In this document: positions 16,346 to 22,652 of the stretch, one piece after another | How the letters are laid out: each line of letters starts with the position of its first letter | Position numbering within the stretch: the first letter of the stretch is position 1 | Source of the DNA: Parvibaculum sp964560165 | GTDB taxonomy: Bacteria; Pseudomonadota; Alphaproteobacteria; Parvibaculales; Parvibaculaceae | NCBI GenBank assembly: GCA_964560165.1 | Contig: CAZLLB010000017.1 | Coordinates: forward strand, 1-25,211 | Reading direction: 5' to 3' | DNA length: 25,211 bases | The notes under the pieces: generated by a model | The model's input: only the letters and a program-made list of their open reading frames with translations | Told to the model about the DNA's origin: nothing | The model's database searches: none | Translations under genes and position numbers: made by a program

Positions 16346-16389
16346 CGCCAAACGCCCTTTCGCCACACCTCGCCAAGTCGCGCCACACC
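16346..16389. repeat. Phased CGCCA repeats inside attL
   Basis: CGCCA occurs at 16346, 16361, 16371 and 16381; the last three are exactly 10 bases apart, and the second and fourth extend to CGCCACACC. CGCCACA also appears once near the other end (25029-25035). Helical phasing next to an att core suggests binding sites for the excisionase or integrase. Confidence 0.45.
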
Positions 16390-16409
16390 CACTCAAGCGA
16401 TTGATTTAT

Positions 16410-16437
16410 TTGACTTTTATTCACTCGCCCTTACGCT
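16410..16437 (+). promoter_or_regulatory. Possible integrase promoter
   Basis: TTGACT at 16410-16415 is a good -35, followed after 16 bases by a weak -10, TACGCT (16432-16437). It lies between the att core and the putative arm site, so integrase binding could repress it. Confidence 0.3.
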
Positions 16438-16475
16438 AGCCCTTGCTCAGGGACTCACGGATTTCGCCCTCAATT

Positions 16476-16494
16476 GCTTCCATTTTGCTTCCAG
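16476..16494. repeat. Putative integrase arm-type site, left copy
   Basis: GCTTCCATTTTGCTTCCAG is a perfect 19-bp match to 25073-25091 and in the same orientation. It contains GCTTCC twice at an 11-base interval, one helical turn. It lies 132 bases inside attL. Confidence 0.6.
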
Positions 16495-16512
16495 GAATCC
16501 AAGGCATAAAAA

Positions 16513-17769
16513 GTGACAAAGATCAGTAAGCGGACGATAGGTGCCCTCAAGGCCCAAGAGGCGGACTATTTTGTCTGGGATGATGACTTGAAAAACTTTG
16601 GCGTCCGCGTCCTGCCAAGCGGACAGAAGACGTTCTTAGTCCAATATCGCAATGGAGGCCGCACGCGCCGCGTCAAGCTTGGCCGCTATGGCGCTCTCAC
16701 GGCAGACGAGGCCCGCAAAGAGGCCCAAGCCGTCCTGGGTAAAGTCGCCAAGGGTGAAAACCCCGCCGAAATGATCAGCATCTATCGCCGCTCATCTTCG
16801 GTCGCCAAAGTTTGTGACCGCTTCTATACGGACCATGTGCTCCTGCGATGCAAGCCGTCCACACAACGCGAGTATCGCCGCTGCCTTGACATCTTCATCA
16901 AGCCGAAATTTGGCGCGCACAAGATCACCGACATCACCAGGGCCGACGTGTCGGAGCTTCACCATGAGCTTAGAGACAAGCCCTATCAGGCAAACCGCGT
17001 CCTTCAGGTTCTTTCCAAGCTCTTCAATTTGACGGAAGTTTGGGGCTTGCGTCCGGATGGCTCCAATCCATGCCGCCACGTCCCTAAAAACCGCGAAAAC
17101 AAGCGCGAGCGATTTCTTTCCCCCTCCGAAATCCAAAGACTGTTTCAAGTTCTGGACGAGGCCGAAAGCGATGGCAGCGAAAGTCACCATGCTTGCGCAG
17201 CCTATCGGCTTCTTTTGCTGACAGGGTGCCGCTTGGGTGAAATTCAGACACTTAAGTGGGATTATATTGATGGCGACTATATCCGCCTGCCCGACAGCAA
17301 AACGGGCGCGCGAAAAATTCCGATTGATCAAACCATCAAAGTCGCCCTAGGGCGCATCAAGCGTCTGACCGACAATCCTTATGTCATTGCCGGTAAAGTC
17401 GAGGGCCATCACCTGACAGACCTACAGCATCCTTGGCAGCGCATTCGCATACGCGCGAACCTCGAAGGCGTCCGTATCCATGATTTGCGTCACACCTACG
17501 CTTCCAAAGCGGTGAATTCCGGCCTGCCTATACAAATGGTGGGCAAATTACTGGGCCACACGCAACTCCAGACCACAATGCGCTACGCGCATATTGCAGA
17601 CGAACCCGTCCGCCAAGCCGCCGCCCAGGTCGCCGCAGGCATGGGCGAACTCATGGGCCGCGTGTCTCTGCCTGAGCCCCAGCCGTCAGGCCCCACCATG
17701 ATCGGAAATGTTGTCAGCTTTCCTAGACGGCTCAAGGCTCCCCAAATTCAAAACTCCAACAGCCTTTAG
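16513..17769 (+). CDS. int: Tyrosine recombinase/integrase (DUF4102 + phage_integrase)
   Basis: The 418-aa protein has an N-terminal DUF4102-type domain (FVWDDDLKNFGVRVLPSGQK, RRVKLGRYGALTADEAR), a SAM-like core-binding domain (about 95-180) and a tyrosine recombinase catalytic domain. Catalytic residues are all visible: Arg240 in TGCRLGEI, Lys263 in SKTG, His323 and Arg326 in HDLRHTYAS, His349 in LLGHTQLQ and nucleophile Tyr358 in TMRYAHI. The start is GTG 16513 with a weak AAGG upstream. It is the first gene inside attL and reads into the element. It would catalyse integration into and excision from tRNA-Met. Confidence 0.95.
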   Translation: MTKISKRTIGALKAQEADYFVWDDDLKNFGVRVLPSGQKTFLVQYRNGGRTRRVKLGRYGALTADEARKEAQAVLGKVAKGENPAEMISIYRRSSSVAKVCDRFYTDHVLLRCKPSTQREYRRCLDIFIKPKFGAHKITDITRADVSELHHELRDKPYQANRVLQVLSKLFNLTEVWGLRPDGSNPCRHVPKNRENKRERFLSPSEIQRLFQVLDEAESDGSESHHACAAYRLLLLTGCRLGEIQTLKWDYIDGDYIRLPDSKTGARKIPIDQTIKVALGRIKRLTDNPYVIAGKVEGHHLTDLQHPWQRIRIRANLEGVRIHDLRHTYASKAVNSGLPIQMVGKLLGHTQLQTTMRYAHIADEPVRQAAAQVAAGMGELMGRVSLPEPQPSGPTMIGNVVSFPRRLKAPQIQNSNSL

Positions 17770-17781
17770 GAACCTATAGAA

Positions 17782-17840
17782 TGTGTATGATGACACACCA
17801 AAATCTTGACTTGCAGCCCTATAGTGTGTATTTATACGCA
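17782..17840 (+). promoter_or_regulatory. hicAB promoter with two operator-like palindromes
   Basis: TTGACT (17806-17811), a 17-base spacer and TATTTA (17829-17834) form a sigma-70-like promoter whose start would fall at or next to the hicA ATG (17840). Two 16-base dyads flank it: TGTGTATGATGACACA (17782-17797) and TGTGTATTTATACGCA (17825-17840), 43 bases apart. They probably bind the HicB antitoxin for autoregulation. Confidence 0.55.
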
Positions 17841-18028
17841 TGAAGAGCCGGGACATCATCAAGGCGCTTCAAAGTGCCGGTTGGGTCGAAGTTGCCCAGG
17901 CGGGAAGCCATAAGCAGCTCAAGCATCCCGACAGGCCGGGACGGGTGACGGTTCCTCACCCAAAGAAGGACTTACCGGCTGGCACGATCCGAAGCATTGA
18001 GAAACAAAGCGGCCTAAAGCTGAGGTAA
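17840..18028 (+). CDS. hicA: HicA-type mRNA interferase toxin
   Basis: The 62-aa protein has the HicA dsRBD-like fold: MKSRDIIKALQSAGW, the active-site His24 in AGSHKQLKHP, and VTVPHPKKDLPAGTIRSIEKQSGL. HicA toxins cut mRNA and tmRNA. No ribosome site precedes the ATG, and the promoter places transcription start at about the same base, so the message may be leaderless. It is followed 5 bases later by hicB in the standard toxin-first order. It probably helps keep the element in the cell. Confidence 0.92.
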   Translation: MKSRDIIKALQSAGWVEVAQAGSHKQLKHPDRPGRVTVPHPKKDLPAGTIRSIEKQSGLKLR

Positions 18029-18033
18029 GCGGC

Positions 18034-18426
18034 ATGACGACTTATATCGCGATCATCCATAAAGACGCCGATAGCGAATATGGCGTGTCGTTTCCCGATT
18101 TCCCCGGTTGCGTATCGGCAGGCGCAACCCTTGAGGAAGCGCGCGCCGGTGCTGCGGAAGCCCTAAGCCTTCACTTAAAGGGAATGGAGGAAGACGGCGA
18201 GGCAATCTCCAAGCCCTCGAAGCTCGACGACATCATGAAGCATCCCGACTTTGCCGATGGTGTTGCCGTGCTTGTGGACGCGCCGAAAGCCTCAAAGGCA
18301 ATCCGTGTGAACATCACCGCACCAGAGGATGTCTTGAGCGCCATCGACGCCTATGCCGAACAGCACGGCTATACGCGGTCGGGTTTTCTCATTCAGACCG
18401 CCTTGGAAAAAATCCGCGCCGCTTAA
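18034..18426 (+). CDS. hicB: HicB-family antitoxin
   Basis: The 130-aa protein has an N-terminal partial RNase H-like HicB fold (YGVSFPDFPGCVSAGATLEE, AAEALSLHLKGMEEDGE) and a C-terminal ribbon-helix-helix (AIRVNITAPEDVLSAIDAYA, HGYTRSGFLIQTAL) for operator binding. TGAGG in the end of hicA serves as its ribosome site. It binds and neutralises HicA and probably represses the promoter at 17782-17840. Confidence 0.92.
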   Translation: MTTYIAIIHKDADSEYGVSFPDFPGCVSAGATLEEARAGAAEALSLHLKGMEEDGEAISKPSKLDDIMKHPDFADGVAVLVDAPKASKAIRVNITAPEDVLSAIDAYAEQHGYTRSGFLIQTALEKIRAA

Positions 18427-18635
18427 GCGCAAAACGCGCTCCCTACATAGGGAACCTCGCCGCGCTGAATGACTCACTCTCCTATAGAGCGAACGACTCA
18501 ATCCCCTAGAGCGCATCTACGCTGAAATTGCTCCTTGCGCGTTGTATTCACTCTGTTGCCTATGGCGCATCTACGCCAAACTCGCAAAAAAGAGAAACTT
18601 CGAATTCAACGTGAAAAGCAACTATTGCATCCCCA
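18427..18635. repeat. Intergenic region with imperfect direct repeats
   Basis: GCGCATCTACGC occurs at 18511-18522 and 18565-18576 (54 bases apart). A second pair, beginning GACTCA and ending CCTA(TA)GAGCG, occurs at 18471-18491 and 18495-18513. A short dyad, CCCTACATAGGG, lies at 18441-18452 just after hicB. These may be protein-binding sites; no coding frame or clear promoter was seen. Confidence 0.4.
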
Positions 18636-19364
18636 ATGAAATCCCACTTTGACCAAGCCCAAGTCGCCGGGTTGGCGAAAAAATACAAACTCAAATCCGA
18701 ATTCCGGAACTATCAGCTAATCGACCAAATTGAGCTTTGTGCAGAAATTTACTTCCGGCACAAACGCGGAATGGACCATCACCAGCCCATCAAATCCCTC
18801 CGAAAAGAACTTGAAGAAATAAGCTCGCTTACCAAGCGCCTTAGAGACAAGTTGACCGCGCATGATCACCCCGACGATTTAGACGGCGGCGCTCAATACG
18901 CGATGCATCAGGTGGCAAGAGGGTTTGCGCAAGAGGCGCTCTATCAAGAAATACCGAATGAAGGCAACACGCCAGTCGTTCAAGTGCCGTTATCACATGG
19001 GCTTCAGGCAACCATAAATAGAGCTGACGATCGTTCAACCATCCATTTCATCTATGAAATCCAAGACATCTTGATCGCGCTCACTCACCTGGAAACCTAT
19101 GCCAGCATCGCGAAAACCGAACTGAGGAAAGATTCCCCCGGACGCCGCACCAGCTATGCGTTGAAAAGCTGGGCTGCGAACATGGAAATACTCTGGAGAA
19201 ATTTTAATGGAAGTGCGTTCACGCTAACGCGCATAAACGGCGTCATAAAATCGCCTTCGGCGCTTTTCGCTATGGAAGCCCTTACACTCATCGACCCAGA
19301 GGAAAAAGAAACCTCTATGGCCAATGCCATTCGCGCGCATATCAGCAAACGTCGAAAGGCTTAG
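18636..19364 (+). CDS. Hypothetical protein of 242 aa
   Basis: I do not recognise this protein. It is hydrophilic and mostly helical, with SLRKELEEISSLTKRLRDKL near residues 49-68 as a likely coiled segment and a basic C-terminus (SKRRKA). No signal peptide, membrane helix or catalytic motif is apparent. ATG 18636 has no good ribosome site; an AT-richer segment before it could hold a promoter. It lies alone between hicB and the Xis-like gene on the same strand, within the accessory part of the element. An element-specific or defence role is possible, but nothing in the sequence shows it. Confidence 0.65.
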   Translation: MKSHFDQAQVAGLAKKYKLKSEFRNYQLIDQIELCAEIYFRHKRGMDHHQPIKSLRKELEEISSLTKRLRDKLTAHDHPDDLDGGAQYAMHQVARGFAQEALYQEIPNEGNTPVVQVPLSHGLQATINRADDRSTIHFIYEIQDILIALTHLETYASIAKTELRKDSPGRRTSYALKSWAANMEILWRNFNGSAFTLTRINGVIKSPSALFAMEALTLIDPEEKETSMANAIRAHISKRRKA

Positions 19365-19388
19365 TGCAAAAAACAGGTCAGAAAATAA

Positions 19389-19489
19389 CCAATTTGTTGC
19401 ACCTCGTCACTCGAGACAGACAGCACGTTTCATCATTATCTGGAGTCGTTGAAGACACACCCTTCGTCCTATGCGACGAAACAAATTGG
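19389..19489. repeat. Long-range inverted repeat before the Xis-like gene
   Basis: CCAATTTGTT (19389-19398) is the perfect reverse complement of AACAAATTGG (19480-19489), 81 bases apart. The right arm overlaps the start of the ribosome site GGAGGT (19488-19493), and ACCTC (19401-19405) could also pair with it. Either a protein operator pair or an mRNA fold that hides the ribosome site. Confidence 0.35.
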
Positions 19490-19499
19490 AGGTCGCACA

Positions 19500-19736
19500 A
19501 TGGCGAAACCAGAACTTGAAATCCAATCAGAATATCTCGACCGCTTGTTGAATGAACAAGATGCAGCAAACTTTCTAAGCTACACAACGCGCGCCTTGCA
19601 GAACTGGCGCGTCCGTGGTGGCGGGCCGAAATACATCAAAGTTTCCGCTCGCTCCATCCGCTATCGCCGACGCGACTTAATCGCCTGGGTTGATGAACGG
19701 ACCTATTCCAACTCGGCACAAGCGGCATACCGCTAA
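19500..19736 (+). CDS. AlpA/excisionase-like helix-turn-helix protein
   Basis: The 78-aa protein has a MerR-like winged helix: LLNEQDAANFLSYTTRALQN, WRVRGGGPKYIKVSARSIRY and RRRDLIAWVDERTYSN. This is the HTH_17/AlpA pattern found in excisionases and element regulators. GGAGGT lies just upstream, which decides ATG 19500 over an upstream in-frame start at 19449. It may direct excision with the integrase or regulate rep, which lies downstream. Confidence 0.8.
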   Translation: MAKPELEIQSEYLDRLLNEQDAANFLSYTTRALQNWRVRGGGPKYIKVSARSIRYRRRDLIAWVDERTYSNSAQAAYR

Positions 19737-19754
19737 AGGTTTCGCCCTGCGGGG

Positions 19755-19880
19755 CTGGCAGCGCCGCCGGGGACTTTGGGGGCGGAGCCAGGGCGCAAGC
19801 CCTGGCCCCAAACCAAACCACAAGCACGAGCGGGCTCAGCCCGCCCCTAAAGCCAAAGCTGTCCCGGCGCGGAGCGCGCC
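19755..19880. other. Hairpin cluster, candidate rolling-circle origin
   Basis: Four hairpins lie in 126 GC-rich bases. The first pairs CTGGC (19755-19759) and CCGCC (19764-19768) with GGCGG (19781-19785) and GCCAG (19787-19791). The second is CCAGGGCGCAAGCCCTGG (19788-19805, GCAA loop). The third is GCGGGCTCAGCCCGC (19830-19844). The fourth is GGCGCGGAGCGCGCC (19866-19880). The first and second share bases and exclude each other. Placement directly upstream of rep suits a double- or single-strand origin. A plus-strand open frame across it (19690-19944) looks non-biological. Confidence 0.5.
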
Positions 19881-19909
19881 ACCTAACCTCAACATTGAAG
19901 GAACACCCG

Positions 19910-20047
19910 ATGTCACAAATCGGCTCGCTAAAACTCGCCCATGACGGCCCCGAACTGCTCAACGTGTCTGCCTTCAAGCAGGCCAATTCGGATGACTACG
20001 CCATCACTTGGCGACGCCGCCAGGATCGCATCCGCATCACCGACTGA
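19910..20047 (+). CDS. Small ORF of 45 aa upstream of rep
   Basis: The frame reads MSQIGSLKLAHDGPELLNVS, then AFKQANSDDYAITWRRRQDR and IRITD before TGA. AAGGA lies 7 bases before the ATG, which supports translation. The product is soluble with a basic C-terminal third (TWRRRQDRIRI). I recognise no family. Its place between the hairpin cluster and rep suggests a replication accessory or copy-control role; this is inference only. Confidence 0.55.
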   Translation: MSQIGSLKLAHDGPELLNVSAFKQANSDDYAITWRRRQDRIRITD

Positions 20048-20054
20048 GTGAAAA

Positions 20055-20077
20055 GGGGGGTCCCTGTAACACCCCCC
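20055..20077. other. GC-rich hairpin just before rep
   Basis: GGGGGGT (20055-20061) pairs with ACCCCCC (20071-20077) around a 9-base loop. No T-run follows, so it is a weak terminator candidate. It may be part of the replication origin or attenuate rep. Confidence 0.4.
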
Positions 20078-20112
20078 TCATCAATGACATGGCGTAATCA
20101 GGCGCAACTCCC

Positions 20113-21264
20113 ATGTATCCCGTCCTTTACACCGGCTTTGACAGCCTCGACATCGCCTTTCAGGGAGCGTTCCCGCCGTCCGTTCTGGACGTGCTTGAGG
20201 CGGCCCGTGACGAAGCCCAGGCCGCCAAGAAAGACCAAGCCGCCGAGATAGGTCCTGGCGCTCACAAGGTCCTGGTAAAGCCCTCAGGACGCGGTAGCTA
20301 CCGCTATGTTTTTAATAATGGTCCGCTAGGCGCGATCTTCGCCGCCTCATCCAATACAAGCCCGGCACAATGGAATCTGTTTATCTCGCTTCGCGCCGCC
20401 TGCCTTCTCACGCGCGGTTATGACGGGGCCAAAGCATGGCTGCATGAGACGCTTTCCGAAATAGGCTTCCGAATGACCAGCCTCCGCATCAATCGCTTTG
20501 ACTATGCCGTCGATATTCTGGCCTCAGACTTCTCAATCGACCTTGCCAACTTCGTGACACCCGGCCAGGCCAAAGCCAAGGCCTATTGGTCCGAAGATAG
20601 CTATGCCGGGAAAGATGCCAACGCACCTAAAGCAGTCTTGCGGGGACGGCGGATTGAAAGCGCCACAATCGGCAGCATGCCGAACCGGCAGGTCATCCTT
20701 TACGACAAGCGCCGGGAAGTACTCGACAAGCGGGCGCTGCATTGGTTTGAGGTCTGGAACGTGGAGCCTGCCGACCCCAACGCCCAAATCTGGCGTGTTG
20801 AAATCCGGGCGGGGCGTGACGCTATAACGAAGTTTGCGGAACAACGCTCCTATGAAACCGTTGAGGCCGGGGCCAAGTCCTATCTCATCAAGGCGGCCCG
20901 AGACATCCGCTATATTGACAGCACGGCCAATCAAAAGAACGTCTCCCGCATTCCGTCGCATCCGCTTTGGCAGACGGTGCAAACGACGCTTGCGGACCTT
21001 CCCATCAACCCGCCGCCAGCGCTTCCCGACGAACGCGCGCGCGAAATCATGCGCCTTCAGCGCAAAGACATGGCGCTCAAGCAAGGCTTCGGCAATCTGC
21101 TCAATTACTGCGTTCTGGAGGGCATTCCACCGGAGGAGCTTGCCTCAAATTTCAGTCACCACATGGCCCGCGCCGCAGCCGCCTATGAGCGCGAATTCGG
21201 CCAAAGCGGCATACGGACAAAAGCCGGAGAGATCGATGCACGGCTCGCGTTTTTGAAGGGGTAG
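20113..21264 (+). CDS. Replication initiation protein, Rep_trans family (RstA-like)
   Basis: The 383-aa protein fits the replication initiation factor family that includes the RstA protein of filamentous phage CTXphi and pT181-type Rep. Visible features are YTGFDSLDIAF at the N-terminus, FRMTSLRINRFDYAVDI in the core, QVILYDKRREVLDKRA (Tyr-containing YDKR segment) and WRVEIRAGRDAITKF. Such proteins nick one strand with a tyrosine to start rolling-circle replication. ATG 20113 is the first start after an in-frame stop; the ribosome site is weak (AGGCG). Upstream hairpins would be its target. With the integrase it suggests an element that can replicate after excision. Confidence 0.75.
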   Translation: MYPVLYTGFDSLDIAFQGAFPPSVLDVLEAARDEAQAAKKDQAAEIGPGAHKVLVKPSGRGSYRYVFNNGPLGAIFAASSNTSPAQWNLFISLRAACLLTRGYDGAKAWLHETLSEIGFRMTSLRINRFDYAVDILASDFSIDLANFVTPGQAKAKAYWSEDSYAGKDANAPKAVLRGRRIESATIGSMPNRQVILYDKRREVLDKRALHWFEVWNVEPADPNAQIWRVEIRAGRDAITKFAEQRSYETVEAGAKSYLIKAARDIRYIDSTANQKNVSRIPSHPLWQTVQTTLADLPINPPPALPDERAREIMRLQRKDMALKQGFGNLLNYCVLEGIPPEELASNFSHHMARAAAAYEREFGQSGIRTKAGEIDARLAFLKG

Positions 21265-21357
21265 GCAAATACCAACTAAAGTGGAGTGCGGTCTAAAATT
21301 GTTGCGTTATGATAAGAGCCGGGTGATCGTTGTGACTAAATAGGCGAGGGAAATCGC
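21265..21357 (+). promoter_or_regulatory. Probable promoter region of the ABC-3C operon
   Basis: Base composition changes sharply to AT-rich after rep. TATGAT at 21308-21313 is a possible -10, with a poor -35. GAGGG precedes the ATG at 21358 at good distance. Confidence 0.3.
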
Positions 21358-21528
21358 ATGGATTTTGATCTGTGGAATTTTTTGGGCGGCTTAGTGACGG
21401 GGGCCATCGGTGGCTCACTTGTGACGATTCGCTTTACAAAGAACGCTCGGGCTGGTCGTGACGCGACATCAACCGATCAATCAGGCGCGAGTGCGGGCGG
21501 AGACATAATCGGTCGGGACAAGCACTAA
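21358..21528 (+). CDS. Small membrane peptide of 56 aa ending in a GGDIIGRDKH motif
   Basis: The frame reads MDFDLWNFLGGLVTGAIGGS, then LVTIRFTKNARAGR and a flexible tail ending SAGGDIIGRDKH. One membrane helix (about residues 6-24) is rich in small residues (GG, GxxxG-like spacing); positive residues follow, so the C-terminus should face the cytoplasm. GAGGG lies 7 bases before the ATG. The tail motif GASAGGDIIGRDK matches GAQAGGHVIGRDN at the N-terminus of the next protein, 9 of 13 residues identical. I infer a membrane-acting effector recruited through this shared motif. It begins the operon, 29 bases before the CTD-type gene. Confidence 0.7.
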   Translation: MDFDLWNFLGGLVTGAIGGSLVTIRFTKNARAGRDATSTDQSGASAGGDIIGRDKH

Positions 21529-21557
21529 CCGTTGACTGACGAGATGAACTTACAGAC

Positions 21558-22139
21558 ATGAATACAAACACGGACAACAGCACCATTTCCAATCAGAAAG
21601 GTGCGCAAGCTGGCGGCCATGTCATTGGCCGTGACAATGTAACGGTTCAAGCAAAACAGAGCATGATCGAGAAGCTGCTCCTCCGTCTGAAGGAGCAGTA
21701 CGATTGCAATGAGGAGACACAGACGACTATTGATGACCTAGCACGTTATCACATCCGGCGTGCACCGGATGGTATCGTTGGACTACAAGCAAAGCTAAAT
21801 GCCAGTGGTCGCTCACGCTACTACGATGATGCTATCGAACAGAAGGAAATGTTCGTGAAACTGTTAGAACGATGGTCCCTGTACTCATCCGCCCAACTCA
21901 TTTTCGTTCACATTCTGGCCAAGGCTGAGACGGATTTTACGCACGTAATATATGGCCAGATTCCTGAAAAAACACATGAAGAAATCAATGCGCTCGTCAT
22001 CGACAGGATCGTAAATCCAATCGTTGAGGAGTGCAGCAGTGAACTACTGTCCGTAAATCACAATATTGTACATGGAATGGTCTACTGGCTTGCAGAGCAG
22101 TGTTTCATCAAGTGGCATCATAGCGCGGTCAAACCATGA
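21558..22139 (+). CDS. ABC-three-component (ABC-3C) CTD-type protein
   Basis: The 193-aa protein has a low-complexity N-terminus with the motif GGHVIGRD (residues 19-26), then a helical domain: MIEKLLLRLKEQYDCNEETQ, RRAPDGIVGLQAKLNASGRS, EMFVKLLERWSLYSSAQLIF and VHGMVYWLAEQCFIKWH. I judge it to be the C-terminal (CTD) domain that in ABC-3C systems couples an effector to the ATPase and middle component; this is family recall, not a search. In many ABC-3C proteins an effector is fused N-terminally; here only a short motif stands there, matching the preceding membrane peptide. Its stop overlaps the next start as ATGA. Confidence 0.7.
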   Translation: MNTNTDNSTISNQKGAQAGGHVIGRDNVTVQAKQSMIEKLLLRLKEQYDCNEETQTTIDDLARYHIRRAPDGIVGLQAKLNASGRSRYYDDAIEQKEMFVKLLERWSLYSSAQLIFVHILAKAETDFTHVIYGQIPEKTHEEINALVIDRIVNPIVEECSSELLSVNHNIVHGMVYWLAEQCFIKWHHSAVKP

Positions 22140-22652
22140 CACAGCTTGCCTACAATGAAGCATTTGATCCGTACCATGCCGCATTCAGGTTCATCCGCCT
22201 GCATCTTGGGTGTGATATTAGCAGCATCTTGCCTTTTGATATGCTGCGCATTCTCGACTTCTATCTTCTCTTCCCGTTTAGATTGCAATCTATGAAATTC
22301 TTTTCCGATGATACCGGCTGGAGAAAGATAAGCCGCGCTTACGATGATCGGGCACCCTACGGGGCAATGCCGGATGACAGCTCGATCTTTTCAAGGATGG
22401 AGCCGTTTCAACGTGTTGCAGCGGTTAGCCTCGTTCGCAGCGGTCACCTATCAGGAGACGCCTGGGATGCCAACGAGGTCCAGTTCACAAAGAAAGTCCT
22501 TTCTGCACCTGTGATGGCTCGATGTATTGAGCTAAACGCGCAAATGACGGACATAATTGATATTCTTTGCCAGCTCAGGTCACGTTACCCGCTGAGTGGC
22601 CGCGAGGGGCTGAAGGATCGCACTGGCCTTCTGGAGTACCGCTATGATTNNN
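22136..22652 (+). CDS. ABC-3C middle component (MC5-like)
   Basis: The frame is readable for about 171 residues, beginning MTQLAYNEAFDPYHAAFRFI and including DMLRILDFYLLFPFRL and FQRVAAVSLVRSGHL. I recall the FDPYH start and LRILDFYLLFP as marks of an ABC-3C middle component, probably class 5. The frame ends RTGLLEYRYD and then enters the N run; the next codon is TNN, so the stop may lie there at once. An 8- to 9-base overlap with the ATPase start (ATG 22644) would fit. It overlaps the CTD gene by 4 bases. The middle component is thought to bridge ATPase and effector protein. Confidence 0.65.

Noticed and set aside
18427..18635. CRISPR-like array
   Set aside because: Only two copies of each unit, with unequal and short spacing; no CRISPR array is seen anywhere in the window.
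19690..19944. Plus-strand open frame of 84 aa across the hairpin cluster
   Set aside because: Its sequence is dictated by the inverted repeats, it has no ribosome site and overlaps the end of the Xis-like gene.
20533..21084. Minus-strand open frame of 183 aa opposite rep
   Set aside because: Antisense to the Rep_trans protein and without recognisable domain.
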